From the NCBI GenBank assembly GCA_017578085.1, contig PKQR01000023.1:1-20579 (forward strand): a stretch of DNA of 20,579 nt, given 5' to 3'. Position 1 is the first letter of the stretch, and each line of letters starts with the position of its first letter. A model generated the notes under the pieces. That model saw nothing but the letters and a program-made list of their open reading frames with translations. It ran no database searches and was not told where the DNA came from. Source of the DNA: Bacillota bacterium (GTDB taxonomy: Bacteria; Bacillota; Limnochordia; Limnochordales; ZCTH02-B6). This document shows, in pieces, positions 6,654-12,640 of the stretch. A program made the translations under genes and the position numbers.

Positions 6654-7907
6654 TCAGGCCACGGCCGGCGGGTCGTCGGGCGCCCGCACCAGGTCCCACG
6701 CCTGCTGGGCGCGCGCCAAGGCCTCCTCGACGCTTTCGGCCAAGATGGTCAAATGCCCCATCTTCCGATCCCGGCGAGCCTCCGCCTTCCCGTAAACGTG
6801 CAGGTGCAGTCCCTCGATGGCCAAAAGGTGTGCGACGGCCGCATGCATGCGCGGGATGTGCTGCCCCAGCAGGTTGATCATCACGGCGGGGCGCAAGAGG
6901 TCCGTGGATCCCAACGGCAGGCCGCACACGGTGCGGACGTGCTGCTGGAACTGGGATGTGGCGCACGCTTCGATGGTGTAATGGCCGGAGTTGTGGGGCC
7001 GGGGCGCGAACTCGTTGACGTAGAGCCGGTCGTCGGCGGTGAGAAACAGCTCCACGCCCAGTACCCCGACGGCCTCCAGCCCTTCGGCAAGGCGCACCGC
7101 CAGCGCCTGGGCCGCCTGCGCCACCGCCGGGCTTACGCGCGCCGGTACGATGGACGCGTGCAGAATCTGCCGCCGGTGGATGTTCTCCGCCACAGGGTAC
7201 ACGCTCGTCATCCCCTGCGGGTTGCGGGCCACGATCACCGACAGCTCCCGCACAAAGGGTACCCGTGCCTCGAGGATGAAGCGCGGGCCCTCCCCCACCG
7301 CCTCAGATCTTTCTTGTCCAGGATACTGCGCCGATGCCCATTCCCACGCGGCCACCACGTCCGCAGGCCCGTGCAGCCAGCGCTGACCCTTCCCGTCGTA
7401 ACCCCCGGTGGCCGTCTTGAGCAGGCACGGGTAGCCAACCTCGGCCGCGGCCGCCTCGAGCTCGGCCAAGGAGGCAACCGGGCGGAAGGACGCGACCGGC
7501 AGCCCCAGGGCAGCCAAGGTTTCCTTCTCCCGCACTCGGTTTTGGGCGACAGCCAAGACACGGCTCGAAGGCCGTACCACTGCCAGCTCCTCCAGGGCGG
7601 CCGCCACGGGCTCTGCGACGTTCTCAAACTCGTAGGTGACCACGTCAGAAATGGCCGCCAGGCGCCGGGCGGCGGCCACGTCGTCGAGGGCCGCCGTGAA
7701 GCGGTGGTCGGCCACCTGGGCACAAGGAGCGTCGGGCGCCGGGTCCAGCGTCGCGATCCGGTAGCCCATGTGGCGTGCGGCCAGCGCGGTCATGCGTCCC
7801 AGCTGTCCCCCGCCCAGGATGCCGATGGTGGACCCGGGCGGCACGACCTGGACCGCCTGTATGGCTTGAGATGCCGGACGTGGTGGCGGTGATATCCCGG
7901 TGTTCAT
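6654..7907 (-). CDS. purK: N5-carboxyaminoimidazole ribonucleotide synthetase
   Basis: PurK is a cytoplasmic ATP-grasp enzyme that makes N5-CAIR from AIR, bicarbonate and ATP in de novo purine synthesis. The dinucleotide-fold start IGILGGGQLGRM is at residues 28-39, followed by DVVTYEFENV. The ATP-grasp core contains GGYDGKGQRW, then VPFVRELSVIVARN, then VYPVAENIHRRQILH. The Mg-binding C-terminal strand NEFAPRPHNSGHYTIEACATSQFEQ-like block is intact (here SQFQQHVR). At 417 aa it is slightly longer than typical PurK, mostly because of a Pro/Gln/Val-rich leader of about 26 residues. ATG at 7905-7907 has AGGAG 5 nt upstream and overlaps the purE stop by 4 bp (ATGA), so translation is coupled. 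It is the last gene of the operon and is convergent with the membrane hydrolase gene 43 bp away. Confidence 0.95.
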   Translation of the reverse strand: MNTGISPPPRPASQAIQAVQVVPPGSTIGILGGGQLGRMTALAARHMGYRIATLDPAPDAPCAQVADHRFTAALDDVAAARRLAAISDVVTYEFENVAEPVAAALEELAVVRPSSRVLAVAQNRVREKETLAALGLPVASFRPVASLAELEAAAAEVGYPCLLKTATGGYDGKGQRWLHGPADVVAAWEWASAQYPGQERSEAVGEGPRFILEARVPFVRELSVIVARNPQGMTSVYPVAENIHRRQILHASIVPARVSPAVAQAAQALAVRLAEGLEAVGVLGVELFLTADDRLYVNEFAPRPHNSGHYTIEACATSQFQQHVRTVCGLPLGSTDLLRPAVMINLLGQHIPRMHAAVAHLLAIEGLHLHVYGKAEARRDRKMGHLTILAESVEEALARAQQAWDLVRAPDDPPAVA

Positions 7908-8392
7908 GTCAGCTCCTGGTTCTCCAGCACCTCCCGCGCAACCCGCGCCCGGCGCTCCTTGAGCCGCTCCCGTATCTCCGGGTACTTGTTGGCGAGGATG
8001 GCCGCCGCGAGCAACCCGGCATTGGCAGCGCCGGCGGTCCCGATGGCCATGGTCGCCACAGGGACGCCCGCGGGCATCTGCACGATGGAGAGCAACGAGT
8101 CAAGCCCGTTCAGCGCCCTGGTCTGCACCGGCACGCCGATGACGGGCAGCGTCGTCTTGCTCGCGGTCATGCCGGGCAGGTGCGCGGCGCCGCCCGCGCC
8201 GGCAATGATGACTTCAAGGCCCCGCGCCTCCGCCTGCTCGGCGTACTCAAACATGCGGTCCGGCGTGCGATGGGCGGAGACGACCGCCGTTTCGTAAGGA
8301 ATCCCGAGCTCGTCGAGGACCTCCGCCGCGGCCCGCATAGTCTCCCAGTCCGAGCGGCTGCCCATGATGATGCCCACCAGGGGCTTGTTCAC
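7904..8392 (-). CDS. purE: N5-carboxyaminoimidazole ribonucleotide mutase
   Basis: PurE converts N5-CAIR to CAIR, completing the carboxylation begun by PurK. At 162 aa it has the normal size for class I PurE, which fits the presence of purK. Signatures are GSRSDW (11-16), SAHRTPD with the catalytic His H41 (39-45), AGAGGAAHLPGM, and IGVPVQTRALNGLDSLLSIVQ-type loop with MPAGVPVATMAIG and NAGLLAAAIL. The GTG at 8390-8392 overlaps the stop of the preceding small gene (GTGA), with AAGGGGG about 10 nt upstream. The frame is open to 8488, but that extension lies inside the small gene and adds nothing PurE-like. Followed directly by purK. Confidence 0.95.
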   Translation of the reverse strand: MNKPLVGIIMGSRSDWETMRAAAEVLDELGIPYETAVVSAHRTPDRMFEYAEQAEARGLEVIIAGAGGAAHLPGMTASKTTLPVIGVPVQTRALNGLDSLLSIVQMPAGVPVATMAIGTAGAANAGLLAAAILANKYPEIRERLKERRARVAREVLENQELT

Positions 8393-8688
8393 CTTCGGCG
8401 TGCCCCCTTCACACCCGCAACAAAGTGGGCCTTGAAATCGTCGGTCATCGTCGGCTCCTGCTCGGTCACCCACCAGAGCTCCACCCACTCCCGCATCAAG
8501 TAGTGGGCGAAGTGGGAGGCGTAGTCGTAGTCCACGTAAACTTCCCCCGTCTCCCGGAGCTGCCTGGCAAGCTCCGGGAAGACGCGGGTTTCAAGCGTAC
8601 GACCGTCCAGCGCCGGACAGCTCCTTTCCCCCGCGGCCCGCGTGCCAACGTGCAGGCCGTCAGACGTTGAAACGGAAGTGGATGACAT
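8389..8688 (-). CDS. Small unrecognised protein between ychF-like and purE genes
   Basis: This 99-aa frame, or 73 aa from an alternative start, matches no family I know. The part after residue 26 looks like folded protein: a helix (TRVFPELARQLRETG), a Tyr-rich strand (EVYVDYDYASHFAHY), then WVELWWVTEQ, and a basic tail. The ATG at 8686-8688 overlaps the 3' end of the ychF-like gene by 29 bp and has AGGA 5 nt upstream. A stronger Shine-Dalgarno, AAAGGAG (plus-strand 8621-8627), lies 10 nt before an in-frame CTG at 8608-8610, which would give the 73-aa form. Its stop overlaps the purE GTG (GTGA). Conservation of such tight coupling to purE suggests it is translated. Role unknown. Confidence 0.55.
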   Translation of the reverse strand: MSSTSVSTSDGLHVGTRAAGERSCPALDGRTLETRVFPELARQLRETGEVYVDYDYASHFAHYLMREWVELWWVTEQEPTMTDDFKAHFVAGVKGARRR

Positions 8689-9736
8689 CCCCGTCCTGCA
8701 CCAGGTAGTCCTTGCCCTCCAGCCGCAACAAGCCCTTCTCCTTCAAGGCATGCAGGCTCCCTTCCCGCAGGAGGTCTTCGTGGTCGGCCACTTCCGCCCG
8801 GATGAAACCCCGCTCGATGTCGGAATGGATGACGCCTGCCGCCTCCCGGGCCGTCGCCCCCCGCCGGACGGTCCACGCCCGCACCTCGTCGCTGCCCACG
8901 GTGAAGAAGGAAATGAGGTCAAGGGCTTGGTAAGCAGAGCGCGCAAGTCGCGCGATCCCGGGCTCCGACAGTCCGAGATCCGCCAGGAACTCCGCCCGCT
9001 CTTCCTCCGGCAGCTCCTCGATCTCCGCCTCGATCAGGGCCGCGAGCTCCACCACCGGGATGGTGCGCTCCTGCGCCCAAGCATGCAGCTCGGCGCGGCC
9101 GGGGTACGAACCGGACCGCAGTTGTTCCTCATCCACGTTGACCGCCAGCACCAACGGTTTGGTTGTAACAAACGAGTACGGTTTGAGCAAGGCCAACTCG
9201 TCGCTGGTGTATTCCAGGGCCCGGAGAGGCCGCCCAGCTTCGAGCTCGGGCCGCAACCGCTCAAAGAGCCGGATCTCCTCATCGTGGCGCAAGCCCTTTT
9301 TGCGGGCCTCCGCCAGGCGCTCAAGGCGCGTTTCCACCAGCGCCCAGTCCATCAGCACCAGTTCCTCATACGCCCTCTGGGCGTCCCGCAGGGCGTCGGG
9401 CGCTCCCAGCGGGTGCGGCACATGAGGGGCGGTAAACGCCCGCACCACCTGCACCAGGCAGTCGATGGGCCGCAAAGCCTCGGCCAGCTCCCTCGCGGCC
9501 ACGCCGGCACCTGTACGCGCCCCATCCAACTGCAGCCCAGGCAACTCCGTGCACTCCAGTTGCGCATATACGGTCCGCTTTGGCTGGAAAAGCCGGCTCA
9601 ACGCGTCCACCCGGGCATCGGGAACGGGCGCCGCGCCAACGCGGGCTTTGCCCGGCCCCCCCGCCTGGCCTCGGGTCAGGAGCCGGAGCAGCGTCGACTT
9701 GCCCGAAGCCGGCAAGCCGATAAGACCGATTTTCAT
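8660..9736 (-). CDS. Divergent YchF/OLA1-like P-loop NTPase with C-terminal TGS domain
   Basis: At 358 aa it is about the length of YchF, the ribosome-associated ATPase of the Obg family. The P-loop GLPASGKST (8-16) is present but lacks the usual P-N-V-G-K form. The G4-type motif NVDE that gives YchF its ATP preference is present in VLAVNVDEEQ. The C-terminal TGS/DUF933 region is very well conserved, from ISFFTVGSDEVRAWTVRRG through AAGVIHSDIERGFIRAEV to LVQDGDVIHFRFNV. The switch region is degenerate: where YchF has D-x-A-G-L followed by a Gly-rich G-L-G-N stretch, this protein has TELPGLQLDGARTG. It is therefore probably a paralogue rather than the main ychF. Its ATG overlaps the HmoA-like stop (ATGA). 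Confidence 0.8.
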   Translation of the reverse strand: MKIGLIGLPASGKSTLLRLLTRGQAGGPGKARVGAAPVPDARVDALSRLFQPKRTVYAQLECTELPGLQLDGARTGAGVAARELAEALRPIDCLVQVVRAFTAPHVPHPLGAPDALRDAQRAYEELVLMDWALVETRLERLAEARKKGLRHDEEIRLFERLRPELEAGRPLRALEYTSDELALLKPYSFVTTKPLVLAVNVDEEQLRSGSYPGRAELHAWAQERTIPVVELAALIEAEIEELPEEERAEFLADLGLSEPGIARLARSAYQALDLISFFTVGSDEVRAWTVRRGATAREAAGVIHSDIERGFIRAEVADHEDLLREGSLHALKEKGLLRLEGKDYLVQDGDVIHFRFNV

Positions 9737-10065
9737 GCGTCGCCGGCCTCCTCAGCTTGGGCCGAGTCCACGACGGTGGTGAACGCCTCCAGGCGGCTGG
9801 GGCCCCGGTACGCCTCCTGGGGCAGCCGGCCAGTGCGGGCGTGCCCCTGCTGGAACGCCTCCGACTGCGTCCAGGCAATATAATGCTCCTTGGACTCCCA
9901 CATGGTGAGCACCACGTAAGGGTCGTCGCCGTTTTCCGGCCGCAAGACCATGGTACGGATAAATCCCGGCATCCGGTCCACCGCGCCCGCCCGCCGGCGG
10001 AACCGCTCCTCGAAGGCCTCGCTGAAATCCGGATGGACCGGGATGCGGTTCATGACGACGTACAC
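9733..10065 (-). CDS. HmoA/IsdG-like haem-degrading monooxygenase (ABM domain)
   Basis: This 110-aa ferredoxin-like-fold protein belongs to the antibiotic biosynthesis monooxygenase superfamily. It has the Asn-Trp-His arrangement of IsdG-type haem monooxygenases: N6 (VVMNRIPV), W65 (HYIAWTQSEAF) and H75 (QQGHA), at nearly the same spacing as in IsdG. The central VLTMWESKEHY is typical of HmoA. Such enzymes open the haem ring and release iron. The GTG at 10063-10065 follows GGAGG by 8 nt; the frame is open to 10233 but the extension is Pro/Gly-rich non-coding-like sequence. It heads the ychF-like, purE, purK operon. A related ABM protein with another substrate is possible, but the triad favours haem. 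Confidence 0.8.
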   Translation of the reverse strand: MYVVMNRIPVHPDFSEAFEERFRRRAGAVDRMPGFIRTMVLRPENGDDPYVVLTMWESKEHYIAWTQSEAFQQGHARTGRLPQEAYRGPSRLEAFTTVVDSAQAEEAGDA

Positions 10066-10110
10066 CCCGTGCACCTCCTCAAGACTGGACTTCCCGATCT
10101 TCGGCTCCCG

Positions 10111-10134
10111 CCCTGGGGAGTCCTGTCTCCAGGG
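10111..10134. repeat. Imperfect hairpin between the beta-barrel gene and the HmoA-like operon
   Basis: CCCTGG (10111-10116) pairs with CCAGGG (10129-10134), and two further AG/CT pairs form across a 2-nt bulge. It lies in the 88-bp gap between the beta-barrel stop and the HmoA-like start. There is no T-run; it is a weak candidate for the terminator of the C39/beta-barrel pair. Confidence 0.25.
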
Positions 10135-10153
10135 TGCACCGGAGGGACGGCCA

Positions 10154-10993
10154 TTACCGCCCGCTGCTGCCGGACCAGACGATCCGCAGGCCGGGCGTGG
10201 CCTCGCCGCCGGCGAGTTGCAGCGTGGCCTCAACGCCGACCCCGTAGGAGGCGGCCGTGTCCAGGGCGTAGTGCACCCCCAGCGTGATCGTGGTGTGCGG
10301 AAGCGAGTTCATCCCCGCGGGTGCGACGTGTGACACCCCTGTTGCGAAGCTGACCCGGTCGTTGGCCACAAAAGCGGCCCGGACGTGCGCCCCAGCACGG
10401 GCCCCGCGCCCTGCGCCTCTGATCAAGCCGATGGCACCGCCAAGGACGACGGGATCGCTTACGCGGACCACCCCGAGCGCAACCTCCCACTGGGCCCCGG
10501 CGCCTTTCGTGATCATCAGTTCCAGCGCAGGTTCCCATCCTGGGTCCCGCCGCCACCGCCAGCCGGCACCAAGGCCGATTTGACCCGGAGCTGGCGTCCA
10601 CTCCCATCCGGGCGACGGTTGGCCCGCGATCCCCTGCCGTGCTGTCTCTCCACCTGCGGCTGCGAAAGCGCGCAGCGAGAACCCCCGCCTCACCCAGTAC
10701 TCAAGCATCGCCTGCGCCCCAACGGCGTAGCGGTGTTCCAGCACGACCTGGGGATGGCCGGCACTCGTCCGCCCCAGGATGGACCGGCCACCGGCCAGCA
10801 CGTCAAAGGCCACCTGGTAGTACAGCTCGCCGGGCGTCGGCGGCGGCCCCCAAAGGGGGTCGACGGGGGACTGGGCCGCCGCTGCAACACTGGCCATGGC
10901 CCACATGGCCAGTCCCGCCGCCCACGCCGTCCATCCCACCATCCCCTTGAGGTGAGTCCTGTGCGGCGGCTTAAGCCGCCTTCCCGCCCTCAT
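10154..10993 (-). CDS. Predicted outer-membrane beta-barrel protein, FapF/transporter-like
   Basis: The 279-aa protein has a basic N-terminus, a hydrophobic segment at about 18-36 and a likely signal-peptidase site after the Ala run (ASVAAAA, then QSPVD). The mature part consists of alternating polar/hydrophobic strands separated by Gly-rich turns. The order (VALGVVRVSDPVVLGGAIGL, AGAHVRAAFVANDRVSFATG, TTITLGVHYALDTAASYGVG, then VEATLQL ending in GLRIVW) resembles the 'transporter' barrels found beside C39 peptidases, including FapF. The C-terminus ends in SGSSGR rather than an aromatic residue. ATG at 10991-10993 overlaps the C39 stop (ATGA) and has GGAGG 9 nt upstream. If correct, it implies an outer membrane. 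A secreted or lipid-facing beta protein is the alternative. Confidence 0.55.
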   Translation of the reverse strand: MRAGRRLKPPHRTHLKGMVGWTAWAAGLAMWAMASVAAAAQSPVDPLWGPPPTPGELYYQVAFDVLAGGRSILGRTSAGHPQVVLEHRYAVGAQAMLEYWVRRGFSLRAFAAAGGETARQGIAGQPSPGWEWTPAPGQIGLGAGWRWRRDPGWEPALELMITKGAGAQWEVALGVVRVSDPVVLGGAIGLIRGAGRGARAGAHVRAAFVANDRVSFATGVSHVAPAGMNSLPHTTITLGVHYALDTAASYGVGVEATLQLAGGEATPGLRIVWSGSSGR

Positions 10994-11658
10994 CGCCACT
11001 TGCCTCCCCACCGGGCGAGCTGGGACAGCCGGCCAGCGGCCCAAGCCAGGGCCTCCGCCTGGCGGGCCCTGGCCGCCGCGGCCAAGTCCGGCGTGGGCAC
11101 GGGAACGAGGACGACGCCCGAGTAGCCCTTCTCCACCACCAGCTCGCCCCAGGCCACCAGTCTCCGTCCCCAGGATGGATCGGCCAGCAGCACCCACCGG
11201 TCCAGCGACCCCACCGCGACCACGTAATGGTCCTCGGGCCGCGTCACGTGCAGGATGACCGGCAGGCCGCCTTGCTGGAAATAGGCTGCGAGATCGTCGA
11301 GCTGGACCCGGTAACCCCGTACACGCAGTCCTCGCTCGCCCAAGGCACGTACGAGCGCGTAGGCCGTGATGCCCGCGCCGGGGTCCTTACCGCTGGCGCC
11401 CATGGCCTGCTGCGCCGTCTCCAGGATCTCCGCCTCCGTGGCCGTGATGCCAAAGTAGTGGTGGAGCAGCGTGGCCGCCGCTGCAGGTCCGCACGTGTAC
11501 CAGTCCGTCTGCGGGACAACGCCCGTGTAGCGAAGCTCCCGCCAGCTCGCCATTGCGCCATGAGCCTGCACGCCCTGGGTCCACCCTGGGATACCGGCAA
11601 ACGAGAGAGCCAACACGAGGCCAAGCGTAGCCGCGGCCCCCGCTCCAGGCCTGGGCAT
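10990..11658 (-). CDS. Secreted C39-family cysteine peptidase, FapD-like
   Basis: This 222-aa protein begins with a signal peptide (hydrophobic TLGLVLALSFAGIPG, about 11-25). A papain-like C39 domain follows: Q50 for the oxyanion hole, the catalytic C56 in TDWYTCGPAAAATLLHHYFG, H144 in EDHYVVAVG and D160 in LADPSWG. These are the residues of bacteriocin-leader peptidases, here as a free-standing exported enzyme like FapD of the Pseudomonas Fap amyloid system, not an ABC-transporter fusion. A basic Ala-rich helix ends the protein. ATG at 11656-11658 is preceded by GGGGAGGAG 9 nt upstream; the frame is open to 11856 but that part lacks a start signal and precedes the signal peptide. Translationally coupled to the beta-barrel gene and divergent from hemQ. 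The substrate is not in the window. Confidence 0.82.
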   Translation of the reverse strand: MPRPGAGAAATLGLVLALSFAGIPGWTQGVQAHGAMASWRELRYTGVVPQTDWYTCGPAAAATLLHHYFGITATEAEILETAQQAMGASGKDPGAGITAYALVRALGERGLRVRGYRVQLDDLAAYFQQGGLPVILHVTRPEDHYVVAVGSLDRWVLLADPSWGRRLVAWGELVVEKGYSGVVLVPVPTPDLAAAARARQAEALAWAAGRLSQLARWGGKWR

Positions 11659-11695
11659 ACCCGGACGCTCCTCCCCGGTCCGTGCCTTCGCCGCG

Positions 11696-11701
11696 TTTAT
11701 A
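11696..11701 (-). promoter_or_regulatory. Possible -10 box (TATAAA) of the C39 peptidase operon
   Basis: On the minus strand TATAAA lies 37 bp upstream of the C39 ATG, with GGTATAAACG around it, in otherwise GC-rich DNA. The hexamer 17 bp further up (TCGTGT) is a poor -35. A start site near 11688 would leave a leader of about 30 nt containing the Shine-Dalgarno. Confidence 0.35.
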
Positions 11702-11757
11702 CCACGGGCTGCGCCGGCACACGACCCGCGAAGCGCGGTAAATGCGAGGCAGGAAAT

Positions 11758-11770
11758 CCGTAGACTACGG
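11758..11770. repeat. Short inverted repeat in the hemQ / C39 divergent region
   Basis: CCGTAG and CTACGG are exact reverse complements around one A. It lies 67 bp upstream of the hemQ start and about 57 bp upstream of the C39 -10 candidate, a position suited to an operator serving either gene. The arms are only 6 bp, so chance is possible. Confidence 0.25.
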
Positions 11771-11836
11771 GGGAAACTCCGAAGTGGTACTGCCGGATGC
11801 TTTACCTCCGGCCAGAAGCGATGGAGGGACGTGCCG

Positions 11837-12511
11837 ATGTCATCCACCAACAGCACCTTTGTGCACTACATCGCATTTCGCCGCAAGCGCCGGGCCCACT
11901 CCTTGGCCGATCGGCTTGAACCGATCCGGGCCGAATGGGAAAAGATCTTTGCCGAAGCCCAACCCGAGGTGCAAGTGCGGGGCGTTTACTCCACGGTAGG
12001 CTTCCGGGCCGACACCGACCTGCTGCTGTGGACCATCTCCGAATCGCCTGACGCCCTGCAGCGCCTGGTGGTGCGCCTGCAGCAGAGCGAGCTCGGGCGG
12101 CAGCTGGTTCTGAGCTGGGCGTTCATGGGCGTCCATCGGCCCGCCGAGTTTGCCCCTGACCACATCCCGGCCTTCCTCCGGGGCGTGCCGCCTGCCAAGT
12201 ACATCTCGGTTTACCCCTTTGTGCGCAGCCCCGAATGGTACCTTTTGCCCCCGCCGGAGCGGGGCCGCATGCTCAAGGAGCACGGAGCGCTGGGCAAGCC
12301 GTTTGAGGACGTGCTCACCAACACTACGCAGGCGTTTGGCCTCACCGACTACGAGTGGCTGCTGGCCTTTGAGTCGGATCGCCTCGACCGCATCGTGGAC
12401 ATGGTCCGTGCCCTCCGCCCGGCCGAAGCCCGGCGGTATACGAAGGTCGAGATACCCTTCATCGTGGGCATCCGCAAGGACCTAGGCGAGGCGCTGGCGG
12501 ACTTGGCGTAA
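11837..12511 (+). CDS. hemQ: Coproheme decarboxylase (chlorite dismutase-like HemQ)
   Basis: HemQ catalyses the last step of the coproporphyrin-dependent haem pathway, the peroxide-driven decarboxylation of two propionates of coproheme to give haem b. The 224-aa protein has the chlorite-dismutase fold signatures: Y126 in KYISVYPFVRS and proximal H149 in MLKEHGALGK. They are 23 residues apart, against 27 between Y145 and H172 in the Staphylococcus aureus enzyme, a difference explained by a shorter loop before WYLLP. The following FGLTDYEWLLAFESD and RPAEARRYTKVEIPFIVG blocks are also typical. ATG at 11837 has GGAGGG 8 nt upstream; the GTG at 11831 is too close to that site. No hemH or hemY is adjacent. 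It diverges from the C39 gene and converges on the large vWA gene. Confidence 0.92.
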   Translation: MSSTNSTFVHYIAFRRKRRAHSLADRLEPIRAEWEKIFAEAQPEVQVRGVYSTVGFRADTDLLLWTISESPDALQRLVVRLQQSELGRQLVLSWAFMGVHRPAEFAPDHIPAFLRGVPPAKYISVYPFVRSPEWYLLPPPERGRMLKEHGALGKPFEDVLTNTTQAFGLTDYEWLLAFESDRLDRIVDMVRALRPAEARRYTKVEIPFIVGIRKDLGEALADLA

Positions 12512-12527
12512 TGCTGGTAATCCTGAG

Positions 12528-12541
12528 AGGGCTACGGCCCT
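12528..12541 (+). terminator. Small hairpin after hemQ
   Basis: AGGGC (12528-12532) pairs with GCCCT (12537-12541) around the tetraloop TACG, starting 16 bp past the hemQ stop. There is no T-run. The stem is short, so termination may instead depend on Rho or on the larger hairpin at 12651-12686. Confidence 0.3.
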
Positions 12542-12640
12542 AACACCCGCTTCAAAAGGTTGTGCGTAGGCCGGTCCTCTGCCGCGCGGGGTTCCGCAGA
12601 TCGCCCAACCGCTTGACGCGGGCCCACCTGGGGTGGCCGG

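Noticed and set aside
6753..7892. 379-codon plus-strand frame antisense to purK
   Set aside because: PurK on the other strand has complete family motifs; this frame has no domain and no Shine-Dalgarno site tied to its start.
8642..9883. 413-codon plus-strand frame over the ychF-like gene
   Set aside because: It is antisense to the recognised NTPase/TGS protein and has low-complexity Arg/Gln/Pro composition.
10066..10153. Possible riboswitch or T-box leader before the HmoA-like/purEK operon
   Set aside because: The 88-bp gap holds only an imperfect hairpin; no conserved purine-riboswitch core or T-box sequence is present.
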